A stretch of DNA of 64,000 nt. It comes from Lactifluus volemus (lineage: Eukaryota; Basidiomycota; Agaricomycetes; Russulales; Russulaceae). Positions 18,502 through 29,836 of the stretch are shown in pieces. Location: the NCBI GenBank assembly GCA_022376515.1, contig WTXI01000004.1:186001-250000 (forward strand), read 5' to 3'. The notes beneath the pieces are model-generated. The model made no database searches. It saw only the letters and a list, made by a program, of their open reading frames with translations, and was not told the origin of the DNA. Position numbers and translations under genes: made by a program. Each line of letters opens with the position of its first letter. Within the stretch, counting starts at the first letter, position 1.

Positions 18502-20964
18502 TTTTAGGGAGGCGAGTAAAAGATGTGGATGCGATTGAATAGTGTACAGCAGCGTGTCGGCCTCTGTGACCGATGCCTCATTCAGTTCCTGTGGTGGCGG
18601 CGGCGTCCTTGGCCGAGGAGGCGCTGACTTATATTCAGGGTTGGACGCTGGCATCTACCTTCCTCGTCATCATCATCGTCGCGGTCGTCACCTCATTGTG
18701 AACCACTTTTTCACACTCCTACATTTGCGTGCGGATACAGCGCAGACAGGTCAACGCCCCACCACCTTCAAATGCTGTCGGTCCACCAACGCCACGTCAC
18801 GCCGAAGACTAGCACATACCGCACAAAAGCGCCACGAATATGGGACGTACTACAGCTTTGAGAGATGGACGTTTTACAGCCTGAGCGTGCGTTGTTTCTT
18901 CTCCAAATGGTCATGACTCATGACCGACTGACTGACTCTGATTCTTGCAGGATCATCTCGCGTAGTGGGAATTGGCCCGAGAGAGGCCGCACGGATCAAT
19001 ACGATTCTTGTTTCAGTCATCGTTCCGTACTCCCATGTGGCGCCCGCACCCACTAACGCAAGCGGAGAAGAGCGGTGAATAAGCTATGGGGTAGATTGAG
19101 TTCTACCTCGATTACGCCTTTCCCCAGAGCGTGGAGCTGCGCAAATATCCGGTCCAGTGCCAAGGCCAGCAGTTAGAGTGGGACGTTGAGACGTCGGTTG
19201 CTGGCTAGCAGTGAAATCACAATATATTTGTATGAATTAGTGCCTCCACATCACTCGGATGGGTAGAGTATATGAATAGGTATACTTTGAATACAACATG
19301 ACGTAACCAAGAGTGAATACAAGAATTATAACCACAGACGATTGAAATGGCAGCCTGACTGAGAGGGAGACGGTGGTGGGTCTTCCAAGTGCGCGCGTAC
19401 GGTTGGGCTCACCTTCTATACCCGTGTAGGGCACAGAGGTGACGTGCACGATGCTAACCATAACGCCATGAGATAAGGATACCGTATGTATGCGTGCCTG
19501 GCCCTATATCATCGATATCGTCCGAGGCAAATGCTGCATCTCGACGGTGTGCTTCTTCGCAAATGGGAGGTATGATTACAGAACCCACGCCCACCGTCCG
19601 GTGTTGAGCAGAGGATGTACCTCTTCCGAACTGTGAGAAAGCCGTCCAGGACCAGCCAAGTATACATATATATAATCAGACGGAGATGTATTCACAAAAG
19701 ACGGAACCTACAAGACTCAGGATGTCCTTCAGTCCGGTGACAGCTTACTGATCGCTCATATCCTCGGATTCCTCGCCAGTGTGTATCCCCGGCTTCTCCT
19801 GGGCTTTAGCCAGCAGCCGTTCTGTTCGAATCTGAGGGAGAGAGATTCGAGTAGTTCATATATATGCGGGTGTACTACCAGGCCAGATCGAAGAAGGGCG
19901 ACGTATTGACGCGGACGGAACGAGCTGAACTGGCCGCGGACTCGCAAGCTCCGCGGCACCATGTGTGAACATGACACGCTCGGTGGATATCACAAGATAG
20001 GCAGACGCCATCGGCATGACAGCATTCTTTATCACAAAACCCAGGAAGGGTAGCAAAGATTTGAGAAACGGTCGCTAGCCGTGGTCAGCTGTGCTTGAGC
20101 TAGGGTCGCATCGTTCGGGGAAAAGTCCAGCAAGTGTCATAGACTTCGGTGAGCTGGTCGATGAGCTCTGCACGTATCTCGAGTCAAAAGCTTAAAGATG
20201 AATGGGTGATTTCTCGTTGGATTCAAAAACTTGGACGCTATGGAGGATGATCGTGCAGTTTGGACATTTCACTAGCAGACGAAGTTGCTCACCCTTTTGT
20301 ACCCTTGTTATACATAGCCTTCCACAGGATAAAATCAATAATACCCTCAAGCTGAACACTTCACAACTGTGGCAGACCTGAGCCAATTCGTTCAAAAGAT
20401 AGCTCAGACTATGTGGAAAAGACGTACCTATTCCTGAGGGTGGCGGAGTATCGTCAGTTGATTGCGGTAATACGTCACATTCGTAGCAACTTCAAGTTTT
20501 GGTGCAGACGCATGTCGGCAAAATTGAAGAAAAGAGGTGACTGGCTTGCGCAAGGGCATGAAGAGCAGAAGAACTCCAGATGGCTTAGTCAGTACGTCAC
20601 GAGGATTGCAAGACTTTGACATAGCTTAATAAGTGGTAGGCATGAACATAAATACATATACATTGCAAGGGACACCGTGCTCGAAATGCGAATAGCAGAT
20701 GGCCAACATGTATGGAGAGACAAATTATACTTAAGGATTCTGAGGAAGGGTACGTGATAGCCCTCAAGAAGGCACATGCCTATGGAGACTAAAAGAAGCT
20801 AGTTTGGGACGCTTTGTTGCGATCTCAACAATAATCAAAATCTGATGGTCACCATGATCAGGAGAGTAGGCAGGTGTCACATGGTGAGCGCGATTAAGAT
20901 ATGGGTAGTTGTGTCGAGACGTACTTCGATCCACCAATTAAGGTCTACTAGCACCGCCCACTCG
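18502..20964. other. Spacer between F-box copies 5 and 6
   Basis: A typical full spacer. About 18540-19210 is the plus-strand upstream block, with the acceptor-like tract GACTGACTCTGATTCTTGCAG at 18931-18951. About 19600-19740 has a TATATATA-rich stretch shared with other spacers. About 19740-20110 is the minus-strand relic; one of its frames reads AKAQEKPGIHTGEESEDMSDQ and a stop. About 20190-20400 is a block with minus-strand KGEQLRLLVKCP phrases, and about 20580-20800 is the common 3'-flank block. Frames in these blocks differ between copies, so none is called as a gene. Confidence 0.55.
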
Positions 20965-22524
20965 CTAGTACAGATGCGGAGGTTTATCGAACATCGAAGG
21001 ATCCACCAAGCGCAGGCTCACGGGATGGCCCGATACTTGTCGTTCATTAAGAAATCTGGTAAATGCGTCCTGAGCATCGCTTCCTCCAGAATATCCAATC
21101 TCCTCAAGGTTCGGAAGGAGCTTGAGTGGCGGCTCTTCGTCGTCAGATGGTAAGGAATGGAAGATTCTGCTAATGAGACTACCGTCTACATGAATGGTCT
21201 TTGCATTGGAGAACAGCCTAAGAAGTTCATGCCACTGACTTCGGTCGATATTGTTGAGCCATGCTGATGGATGATAGTGTTCGTCATAGCTGAGTGCAAC
21301 TTGCTCGACAACAGAAAGTACAGGTGAAAGTGTACCAAAGAGCTGATGTGCAGACGCTACCTGGCTGTCGAGATGTCCACACATGATCTGCAACATCAAG
21401 GGATTGCCCCGCTTCCATGGGACCGCATGTAAGGAAACGGCAAGGGCACCGAAAGTTACCTGGACAGCCCTAAATGTGAGGTTCTCGGATGATTGGATGA
21501 ACTGGCAGATGCGGGGAACCGTGAAGGGGAGCTGATGAAAAATGCTGACACGAAGGATGCTGAGGGAAGGGACGCTGATCCAAGCAACAAGGCCTTCCAA
21601 ATATGTGGCTGTACCTCGGAACACAAACCGGCGTAGGTTAGGAAGTGTGATCATGTCTGGGGTCTGGCACGACTGCCTTTCAACATCATGGTTGGGGTCC
21701 TTGGGGATAGAGGAATCAAATGTAATGGCCAGCCTCTCCAGCTGGGGCATAAGCGAAAGTCGGGTAAGCATATAACTTGGAGGGAAATAGGCGAATTCGG
21801 GGATACCAATAAGCTCGAGAGTGACGAATCGTGTGGCAGTTGTGAGTAAGGGTGATCCAATTGGAAGGGAAACCTTCGACAGTCTGATATGGCGTAGATT
21901 GGGGGCTTGAAACGTTACAGGAAGAGCCACTTCGGTCCAGGATTGGATATTCATGTATTTCAGAACTGGGAATTGATCATCCATAACCGCGACGAACTTC
22001 CCCAGATTTGGTATCGAAATGTCAACGTGATGCACGCGATCACGATGGGAAAGTGCGAGCAATATTCCCGATTCATCTTCTGCTGTTATATTCCAAACAG
22101 TATAATAGATGGTGAGTGGTAAAGGTGGTGAATGTGCGAGCATCTTCGCTACAGGCACATCATTGGTGCAGTAGAGATGGAGGTTGAGCAGGGATGGTGA
22201 TCCAAGAATAATATATCGCCACAGTCGACAAACGTGTGCCAGTTTGTACCACCAACGTTGACGGTCCCATTTAAAGTTCAACATCCCATTCTCATCATCC
22301 GGATCGTCCAGCCGATAAAGGTCAAATATATTGAGAAGCACGTCATTGTTGAGGATATGGATAGGCGAGTGACGTCTATTGCTGATAAGCCCTATTAATT
22401 CGCAAGTTTGTGAACAGACTAGGGACACAAAGATTTGGAACTGCTTACCGTGACATCGGCCGAGCCCTCTGATGAAGGAAGGATGAGTTATGGTAGAGCG
22501 GCAGCCAGGGATGTTCACTGGCAT
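20965..22524 (-). CDS. F-box-like leucine-rich protein, copy 6 (500 aa)
   Basis: Predicted CDS is complement(join(20965..22391,22449..22524)). The ATG at 22524 gives MPVNIPGCRSTITHPSFIRGLGRCH, three residues longer at the front than most copies. The 57-nt intron (22392-22448) is stop-free and a multiple of three, so retention would add 19 residues without shifting the frame. The F-box helix is PIHILNNDVLLNIFDLYRL, with Asn-Asn in place of Asn-Asp as in copies 8 and 9. The acidic linker after it is short (DDPDDENG). The second F-box part is RWWYKLAHVCRLWRYIIL, and the end is VSGHPVSLRLVDPSMFDKPPHLY. Confidence 0.87.
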   Translation of the reverse strand: MPVNIPGCRSTITHPSFIRGLGRCHGKQFQIFVSLVCSQTCELIGLISNRRHSPIHILNNDVLLNIFDLYRLDDPDDENGMLNFKWDRQRWWYKLAHVCRLWRYIILGSPSLLNLHLYCTNDVPVAKMLAHSPPLPLTIYYTVWNITAEDESGILLALSHRDRVHHVDISIPNLGKFVAVMDDQFPVLKYMNIQSWTEVALPVTFQAPNLRHIRLSKVSLPIGSPLLTTATRFVTLELIGIPEFAYFPPSYMLTRLSLMPQLERLAITFDSSIPKDPNHDVERQSCQTPDMITLPNLRRFVFRGTATYLEGLVAWISVPSLSILRVSIFHQLPFTVPRICQFIQSSENLTFRAVQVTFGALAVSLHAVPWKRGNPLMLQIMCGHLDSQVASAHQLFGTLSPVLSVVEQVALSYDEHYHPSAWLNNIDRSQWHELLRLFSNAKTIHVDGSLISRIFHSLPSDDEEPPLKLLPNLEEIGYSGGSDAQDAFTRFLNERQVSGHPVSLRLVDPSMFDKPPHLY

Positions 22525-24029
22525 GGAGGTGAGCAATGACGTGGATGCGATTGAAGGGTGTACAGCAGGTGTAGCCCTCTGATACGGCGATGTCCCTTGC
22601 CAGTGGCGGCTGAGCGCTGAACGTTGAACGTTGAACGTTGAACAGCAATCCTTTACGGCTATTATGTCAGCTAAGTACCGGACGAAATATCAACGTAATC
22701 AACCGTTGTTCATTTACTCCCACGCCAGGTTAGAGAGAAGTACGCGAATTGGTGTTAGAATTTACCATGGCCGATTCTGTCTCATATTACGAAGCCTTGG
22801 TGCAACCCTCTTATCAGGACTATGTCCCATGGACGGTTCGATTATATCACCTTGCTTGCAAGGTATTCAGTGCGGTCGTAATTCGACAATGTGCCTTGCA
22901 AAATCCAGCTTTGCTATTGGTGTGCCTTGCTAAATTCTGGCTCGTGATTGGATCGGATCTTTTCGGATATTTGAAATTGGTTCTTGGTGGTGCAACTAAT
23001 TTGTGCAGTCAGGTGACTGCAGGTTGCCTTTGTTTTGATATGGACCTTCACGTTATTGCGTATTCTAGTACAGTACATTTTTTTAATACAGATGTTCCCC
23101 TCTGTACAAGCAAGGTCCATGTCGACATCGTCGGCATTTCTAGTATCCTCAGACACGACACACGGCGGACTCATTGAGTCTAGTAGTCCAACGAAGCAAC
23201 GTATTGCGTAATCATCACGGCCTTGTCAATTTCTGCCACGCACACAGCGCAGTCCCAATAAAGCCAAGTCACTGTCCTCGACACTACTACGGCCCACCCT
23301 GTCGCGTCGCCGTCGTCACGCCACCACCGAGACAACAACCACGCTTTGTGAGCTGCTACCCAGCTGCGATACATGTTCAGTTGAGGTATCCTTTGGCGCT
23401 GGAGTAGGACAAGTTATGGGTTAAACGCGAGTTGGCGGTGTGGTGTCTGGTGCAGGAAGCATTAGTTGCGTAAGGGCGGTGGAGGCCCAAGCAACAGAGG
23501 AGTGGACGCAAAATCACTGTTCGAGGAAGTTGGGCTCAGATTCCATACGATTATAGGGTGCAAGGATGACATGCAAGATGCCAACCATAACGAGCTGGTT
23601 CCATGCCATATGTATCTGTCCCATAGTCGATATTGTGTTGAGCATGTGCGGCCCTTCGAGTTAAGAATGAGCTAAGAATGAACTTCCTTTCGAAAGGGCA
23701 AGGGCGTGAAGAGTAGAGGACTCCCGAGTACGTCACGAGATTGTAAGACTTTGATTAGTAGGGCATAAATAGTCGCAGAGTGAACGTAAATACAACGAAC
23801 GGAAATGACACTGTGCTCGAAACGCGAATAACGATGGCCAGCATGTATCGCAAGACAAAGAGGAAGGGTACGTGATAGGACGCATAGACCTATGTTGACT
23901 AAAATAAGCCGGGCCACTTTGCTGCGATCTCATCAATGACTAAAATCTGGGGGTCATCATGGTAGGTGGGTGTGAACGCAAGTAAGATATGGGCAGACGT
24001 ACTTCGATCTACCAATTAGCATCCGCATG
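22525..24029. other. Spacer between F-box copies 6 and 7, partly unique
   Basis: About 22650-23180 is not obviously like any other spacer. It holds a 142-codon plus-strand open frame (22749-23177, MVLEFTMADSVSYYEALV...), which I do not recognise and which has no paralogue here to test it. About 23220-23400 is a diverged copy of the block at 5876-6060. About 23700-23940 is the common 3'-flank block. Confidence 0.45.
22618..22643. repeat. TGAACGT heptamer repeat (about 3.7 units)
   Basis: Three exact TGAACGT units followed by TGAAC, about 95 bases upstream of the start of copy 6. Confidence 0.9.
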
Positions 24030-25549
24030 CTACAGATTCCCAGGTATATCGAACATCGAACGATCCACCGGGCGCAGGCTCACGGGATGGCCCGATGCTT
24101 GTCGTTCGTTGAAAAATGTGGTAAATGCATCTTGAGCATCGGTTCCTCCAGAATATCCAACCTCTTCAATGTTCGGAAGGAGTGGCTCTCCATCGTCAGA
24201 TGGTAAGGAAGGTAAGATTTTGCTGATGAGACCACCTTTCATATGAATGGTTTTCGCGTTGGTGAACGGCCTAAGAAGTTCACGCCACTGACGTCGGTCG
24301 ACATTGTTGAGCCATTTGGATTGATGGTGCTCATCGTAGCTGAATGCAACTTGCTCGACGAAAGAAAGTACAGGTGAAAGTGTACCAAAGAACTGAACCT
24401 GCAAGTCGAGAGATCCATACACGATCTCCAACAACCAAGGAGAGTCCCACTTCCAAGGGACCACATGTAAGGAAATGGTAAATGCGCCAAAACTTAGCTG
24501 GACAGCCCTAAATGTGAGGTTCTCGGATGATTTCATGAACTGACAGAGGCGTGGAACCGAAAGAGGGAGCTGATTAAAAAGAGAGACACGAAGGATGCTG
24601 AGGGAAGGGGCGCTAATCCAAGCAATAAGGCCTTCCAAATATGTGGCCGTACCTCGGAACAAAAACTGGCGTAGGTTAGGAAGTGTAGCCATGTCCGGGG
24701 TCTGGCGCGACTGCCTTTCAACATCAAGGTTGGGTTTAAATCCAATGGTCAGTCTCTCCAGCTGGGGCATAAGCGTAAGTCGGGTAAGTATATAACTTGG
24801 GGGGAGATAGGCGGATGCTGGGATATTGCGAAGCTCGAGAGTGACGAGTCCCGCAGCAGTAGTGGTGAGTAAGGGTGATCCAATTGGAAGGGAAGCCGTC
24901 GTCAGTTTGAGATGGCGTAGATTGGGGGCTTGAAACGTGACAGGAAGGACAACTTCGGTCCGAGAACGGATATACATGTGTTCCAGAACTGGGAATTGAT
25001 CATCCATAACCGCGATGAACTTCTCCACATTTGGCATCCAAAGGTCAACATGATGCACGCGATCGCGGTGCGAAAGTGCGAGTAATATACCCGATTCAAC
25101 TGCAGCTGTCATCCCCCAATGACTGCGATAACGGATAGTGAGCGGTAGCAGTGGTGAATGTGCAAGCATGCTCGCTACAGGCACTCCATTAGTGCAGTAG
25201 AGATGAAGGTCGAGCCGGGATGGTGATTCAAGAATAAGATTTCGCCAGAGTCGACAAACATGTACCAGTTTGTACCACCAAAGTTGGCGGTGCCAAACCA
25301 TGACCAACACAGTCCCATCTTCATATTCGTCTGGATCATCGGCCAGCCGATAAAGATGAAATATATTGAGAAGAACGTCATCGTTGAGGATACTTATAGG
25401 TGAGTCTGAGTGTCTTCTATTGCTGTCAAGTCCTAATCTTTAGGTTTGTGAACAGATTAGGGATACAAAGATTGGAACTGCTTACCGTGACATCCGCCGA
25501 GCCTTCTAATGATGGGAGGTTGAGATACGGTAGAGGAATAACCGGACAT
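24030..25549 (-). CDS. F-box-like leucine-rich protein, copy 7 (488 aa)
   Basis: Predicted CDS is complement(join(24030..25432,25486..25549)). Exon 1 encodes MSGYSSTVSQPPIIRRLGGCH. The 53-nt intron (25433-25485) is not a multiple of three, and its removal restores a single frame. The F-box helix is SILNDDVLLNIFHLYRL, and LWWYKLVHVCRLWRNLIL follows. This is the shortest intact copy. It lacks about ten residues in the region before VQFFGTLSPVLS (SLDLQVQFFG) and a few near the end (GEPLLPNIEEVGYSGG). It closes with ASGHPVSLRPVDRSMFDIPGNL. The short deletions are all in frame, which argues for past selection on the protein. Confidence 0.86.
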
Positions 25550-27602
25550 TTTCAGGGAGGCGAGTACTGTAAAGATGTGGATGTGATTGAATACTCCTTG
25601 GATGACCGATGCCTCATTCCTGTGGCGGCGGCAGCGTCCTTGGCCGAGAGGGCGCTGACCTAAATCCAGGGTTAGCCCGGGCTGTTTCCTCGTCATCATC
25701 ATCATCGCCGTCGTCACCTCATTACTCATTATGAACCACTTTTTCCCACTTTCAAGCACACCTACATTCATATAATATGCGTGCGGATACAGCGCAGAAA
25801 GGTCAACACCCCACCACATTCAAACAGTTCAAGTGCTGTCGGTCCACCAACGCCACGTCACGCCGAACACTAGCACGTACCCACCCGCACAAAGCGCCAC
25901 GAATATGGGATGTACTACAGCTCTGCTAGATGTACATTTGTGACGTGTGTTGTTTCTTCTCCCAACGATAACCAGCGAAACCACTGTTACACACATCGTA
26001 ATGACCGACTGACTGACTCTGATTCTTGCAGATCATCTCGCGCAGGCGGACACCCCCAAGTGGGCAACATTCGAGGATTTGGCTCAATCTTGTTTCATTC
26101 TACATGACGTCATCGTTCCATACTCCCACATGTGGCGCTCGCACCCACGAACGCAAGTGGAGAAGACCGGTGGATAAGCTATCGAGTTCCCTCTCGGCTC
26201 GCTTTTCCCCAGAGTGTGGAGCTGCCCTATACATATATCCGGTCCAGTGCCAAGGCCAGCAGTTAGAATGGGGGTTGAGAGTGGACGACGGTCGGTGGCT
26301 AGCAGTGATCCCCGATTCCCTGTACGTACCACAAATCACGATATATTCATTGTATCCGTCCCTCCACATCAGTCAGATGGGTAGAGTATATGAATAGGTA
26401 TACTTTGAACATATCATGACGAGTTCTATTCTCGGGCTCAGCGTTCATTGTTCACACTAAGTCCCCTTCCCCTCCTTCCTAATCCCCGCAACAATCCTCT
26501 CTTAACAAGGATGAATACAAGAGTTATAGCCGCAGACGATTGGAATGGCAGCTTGAGCGGGAGGCTGTGGTATCATTAACAAGGATAGGGCTACGAGACT
26601 TGTAATTGGATTCGAACATGGATGAAGTGGGTGTAGCTCCACTGTTCGAGAATGTTGGGCTCACCTTCTATACCCATGTAGGGCACAGGGATGACGTGCA
26701 AGATTCCAACGATAACGTGTATGTTCTCATTGTTTCATGAGATAAGGTTACCGCTGCATCTCGACGGTGCGCTTCGAAAATATGGGCATGGTTACCGAGC
26801 CCACAGTCCCGTGTTGAGCGGAGGATGTACCTCTTCCGAACTGTGAGACAGCCGGACCCAAAAACATATATATTATCAGACGGACATGTATTCACAAAAA
26901 ACGGAACGTACAAGACTCAGGATGTTCCTCAGTCCTGTGACAGCTTACAGATCGTTGCCATCCTCGGACTCCTCGCCAGCCTGAGTCCCCGGCTTCTCCT
27001 GGGCCTTAGCGATGATATCGTACGTGAAAGCGCCTCTTGCTTGAATGCCCATCGACAGCTTAATGAAGATGACGAGAGGTGCTGATGGGGCTGGAGCACG
27101 GTGAATTGGCCGCGCGCACTCGCAAGCTCCGTGGCGCCATGTGCAACAACCTAACGCCCTGCGGTATTCAAGTTCGATACGCTCGCAGGCCACATCGCCA
27201 TGGCGAGATGAACTTCCGAGTTGCAAGCTCACAAACAGAGGTTGAGATCTCGTCGGAATTTATAACTTGGACGCTATGTAAGATGATCGCGTCAGTTGCA
27301 CTGTTCACCAGCAAGCGAGGTTACTCACCCCTTTTTAACCTCGTTAGATATAGCTTTCCACCCGACAAAGGTCAGCAACACCCCTCGAGCTGATCAGCCA
27401 CGCTAATGGGAACTTGAACACAGGCAGGTGTGCGGAGCGTTTGCTGGATCTGGTTGATTGCGCCACTCGCCATGGATTCGCAGCAGGTTTGCAAACGTTC
27501 ATTTTGACAAAAAGCACAGGCAGGTAAAAGTGGAGAGGCGGGATGAAGAGCAGCCGAACGTGGAGGGCCCAAATGTCTTAGTCAGCACATCACGGGTTTA
27601 TA
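25550..27602. other. Spacer between F-box copies 7 and 8, left of the MITE
   Basis: About 25570-26400 is the plus-strand upstream block, with the acceptor-like CTGACTGACTCTGATTCTTGCAG at 26009-26031. Downstream of that tract a plus-strand open stretch runs 26026-26397. It shares the phrases CGARTHERK and YPVQCQ with the spacer near 51.9 kb. About 26940-27240 is the minus-strand relic in its best-preserved form, open for 95 codons and ending AKAQEKPGTQAGEESEDGNDL. About 27300-27600 matches about 2990-3270. Confidence 0.5.
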
Positions 27603-27991
27603 GGTTTCGCTCAGAACAGCTTGATCACGTGAAAAGCGTGATTATCCAACAAATCTCTTTGACATCCTCTCATCAGGAATTTAAAAAAGTATCTCCACAG
27701 AGTTGTTGTAATTCCTCTTCCTGAATCTGTGCCATTAAATGGGAATTGTATTGTGGAAGATGACACAGTTTTGAGTGGACTTCCAGTTGATGTGACACAT
27801 GGTCACACTGGCTGGTTTTTTTAAACTATTGCGGCCTCTGCACAGGTCCATGTGGTATCTGCAAAAGGCATCTATTATTATGTATAGAATTTCTGTGGTC
27901 TCAGAATTTTTGTAAAGCTCCAAAGTGTGAATAAACAACTTTGTTGGATTATCATGCTTTTCACGTGATCAAGCTGGTTCTGAGTGAAATC
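27603..27991. mobile_element. 389-bp MITE, Tc1/mariner-like (TA target)
   Basis: The ends are inverted repeats of about 48 bases. The left end begins GGTTTCGCTCAGAAC and the reverse complement of the right end begins GATTTCACTCAGAAC; both continue through AGCTTGATCACGTGAAAAGC (one end has an extra C) to ATCCAACAAA. TA flanks both sides (27601-27602 and 27992-27993). The related spacers at about 3267 and about 60110 lack the insert, and the first has a single TA at the matching place (GGGTTTATAAGTTTA). The interior is AT-rich and encodes no transposase, so the element is non-autonomous. Confidence 0.88.
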
Positions 27992-28246
27992 TACTTATGT
28001 TTGCGCTAATGAAAGGATACAGTGACCGTAATATGCCCAAGACATACGCATGATCTGGGTCGTCAAGGATAGGGGGGAAGGGGCGAGAAATATGGTGAGA
28101 GAAATGTGAAGGGTGGACAATCATGGAACGGGCCGCTTTGTTGCGATCTCAACAATTTAAAATCTGGTGGTCACCACAAACAGGAGAGTAGGCGGGTGTC
28201 ACGGTGTGAGCGCTATAAGATATGGGGAGTTGTGTCGAGACGTACT
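27992..28246. other. Spacer right of the MITE
   Basis: About 27994-28130 continues the block also seen at about 3280-3430 (AATGAAAAGG, CAGTGACCGTAA, CCAAGACATA). After that comes the common 3' flank of the F-box genes (TTGTTGCGATCTCAACAAT, AAATCTGGTGGTCACCA). No gene is seen. Confidence 0.6.
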
Positions 28247-29836
28247 TCATCCACCAATTAGTGCCCACACGCTAAGATACCTGGGTGCATCAAACATCGA
28301 TTGATCCACCAACCGCAGGCTCACGGGATGGCCCGATACTTGTCGCTCATTAAGAAATCTGGTAAATGCGTTCCGAGCATCACTTTCTCCAAAATATCCA
28401 ATCTCCTCAAGATTCGGAAAGAGCTCCAGTGGTGGCTCTCCATCGTCAGATAGTAAGAAACAGAAAATTTTGCTGTTGAGAACACCGTTTAGATGAATGG
28501 TCTTCACGTTGGTGAACGGCCTAAGAAGTTCATGCCACTGACTTCGGTTGACATTGTTGAGCCATGCTGATATAAGATGGGGTGTGTTGTAGCTGAAAGC
28601 AACTTTCTCGACAACAGAAAGTAGAGGTGAAAGTGTACCAAAGAATTGAAGTGCAGACGCTACCTGCCTGTCGAAATGTCCACACCTGATCTGCAACATC
28701 AACGGATTGGCCCGCTTCCAAGGGAACGCATGTAAGGAAACGGCAAGGGGACCCAAAGTTACCTGGACAGCCCTAAATGTGAGGTTCTCGGATGATTGGA
28801 TGAACTGAGTGAGGCGTGGAACCGTGAAGGGGAGCTGATTAAAAAGGCTGACACGAAGGATGCTGAGGGAAGGGACGCTGATCCAAGTAACAAGGCCTTC
28901 CAGATATGTAGCCGTACCTCGGAACACAAACCGGCGTAGGTTAGGAAGTGTGATCATGTCTGGGGTCCGGCGCGACTGCCTTTCAACATCGTGGTTGGGG
29001 ATAGAAGAATCAAATCTAATGGACAGCCTCTCCAGCTGGGCCATAAGCGAAAGTCGGGTAAGTATATAACTTGAAGTGAAATAGGCAGAAGCTGGGATAT
29101 TGATAAGCGAGAGAGTGGTGAGTCTCGTGGCAGTAGTTGCAAGTAAGGGTGATCCAATGGAAGGGAAACGTCCACAATCTGATATGGCGTAGATTTGGGG
29201 CTTGAAACGTGACAGGAAGGACAACTTCGTCCAGGATTGGATATACATGTGTTTCAGAACTGGGAATTGATCATCCATAGCCGTGACGAACTTCCCCACA
29301 TTTGGGAATATCGAAAAGTAAATGTGGCGCACGCGATCACGGTGGAAAGTGCGAGAAATAGACCCGATTCATCCTTTGCTGTTGATTGTGAACAGTAGTG
29401 TCGTAATAGAGTATGAGTGGTAGAGGTGGTGAATGTGCGAGCATGTCCGCTACAGGCACACCATTGGTGCAGTAGAGATGGAGGTTGAGCAGGGATGGTG
29501 ATCCAAGAATAATATATCGCCACAGTCGACAAACGTGTGCCAGTTTGTACCACCACTGACAATGCGACGGCTCCAGTTAAAGTTCAACATGCCATTCTCA
29601 TTTTCACATTCATCTGGATCGTCCAGCCGATACAGATGAAATATATTGAGAAGCATGTCATTGTTGAGGATATGGATAGGCGAGTGATGTCTATTGCTGA
29701 CGAGCTCTATTAATTCGCAAGTTTCTGAACAGATTACTGAGATTAGGGACACAAAGATTTAGAACTGCTTACCATGACGTCGGCCGAGCCTTCTAATGAG
29801 GGGAGGATAAAATATGGTAGAGCAACAACCGGGCAT
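28247..29836 (-). pseudogene. F-box-like copy 8, frameshifted and mosaic
   Basis: The start (ATG at 29836, MPGCCSTIFYPPLIRRLGRR), a 66-nt intron (29707-29772) and the F-box helix (IHILNNDMLLNIFHLYRL) are present. A lost base after NFNWSRR (about 29562) shifts the frame, and a second loss follows ALS near 29343. The remaining 361-codon frame (28247-29332) contains about 35 residues in the wrong frame between two further lesions near 29229 and 29160. After these the normal frame returns and runs to an end extended past FDAPRYL. The 5' third resembles copies 9 and 6, and the 3' third is almost the same as copy 10. Confidence 0.87.

Noticed and set aside
27735..27938. A 67-codon minus-strand frame inside the MITE
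   Set aside because: No transposase motif, no support outside the element; AT-rich interior of a non-autonomous element.
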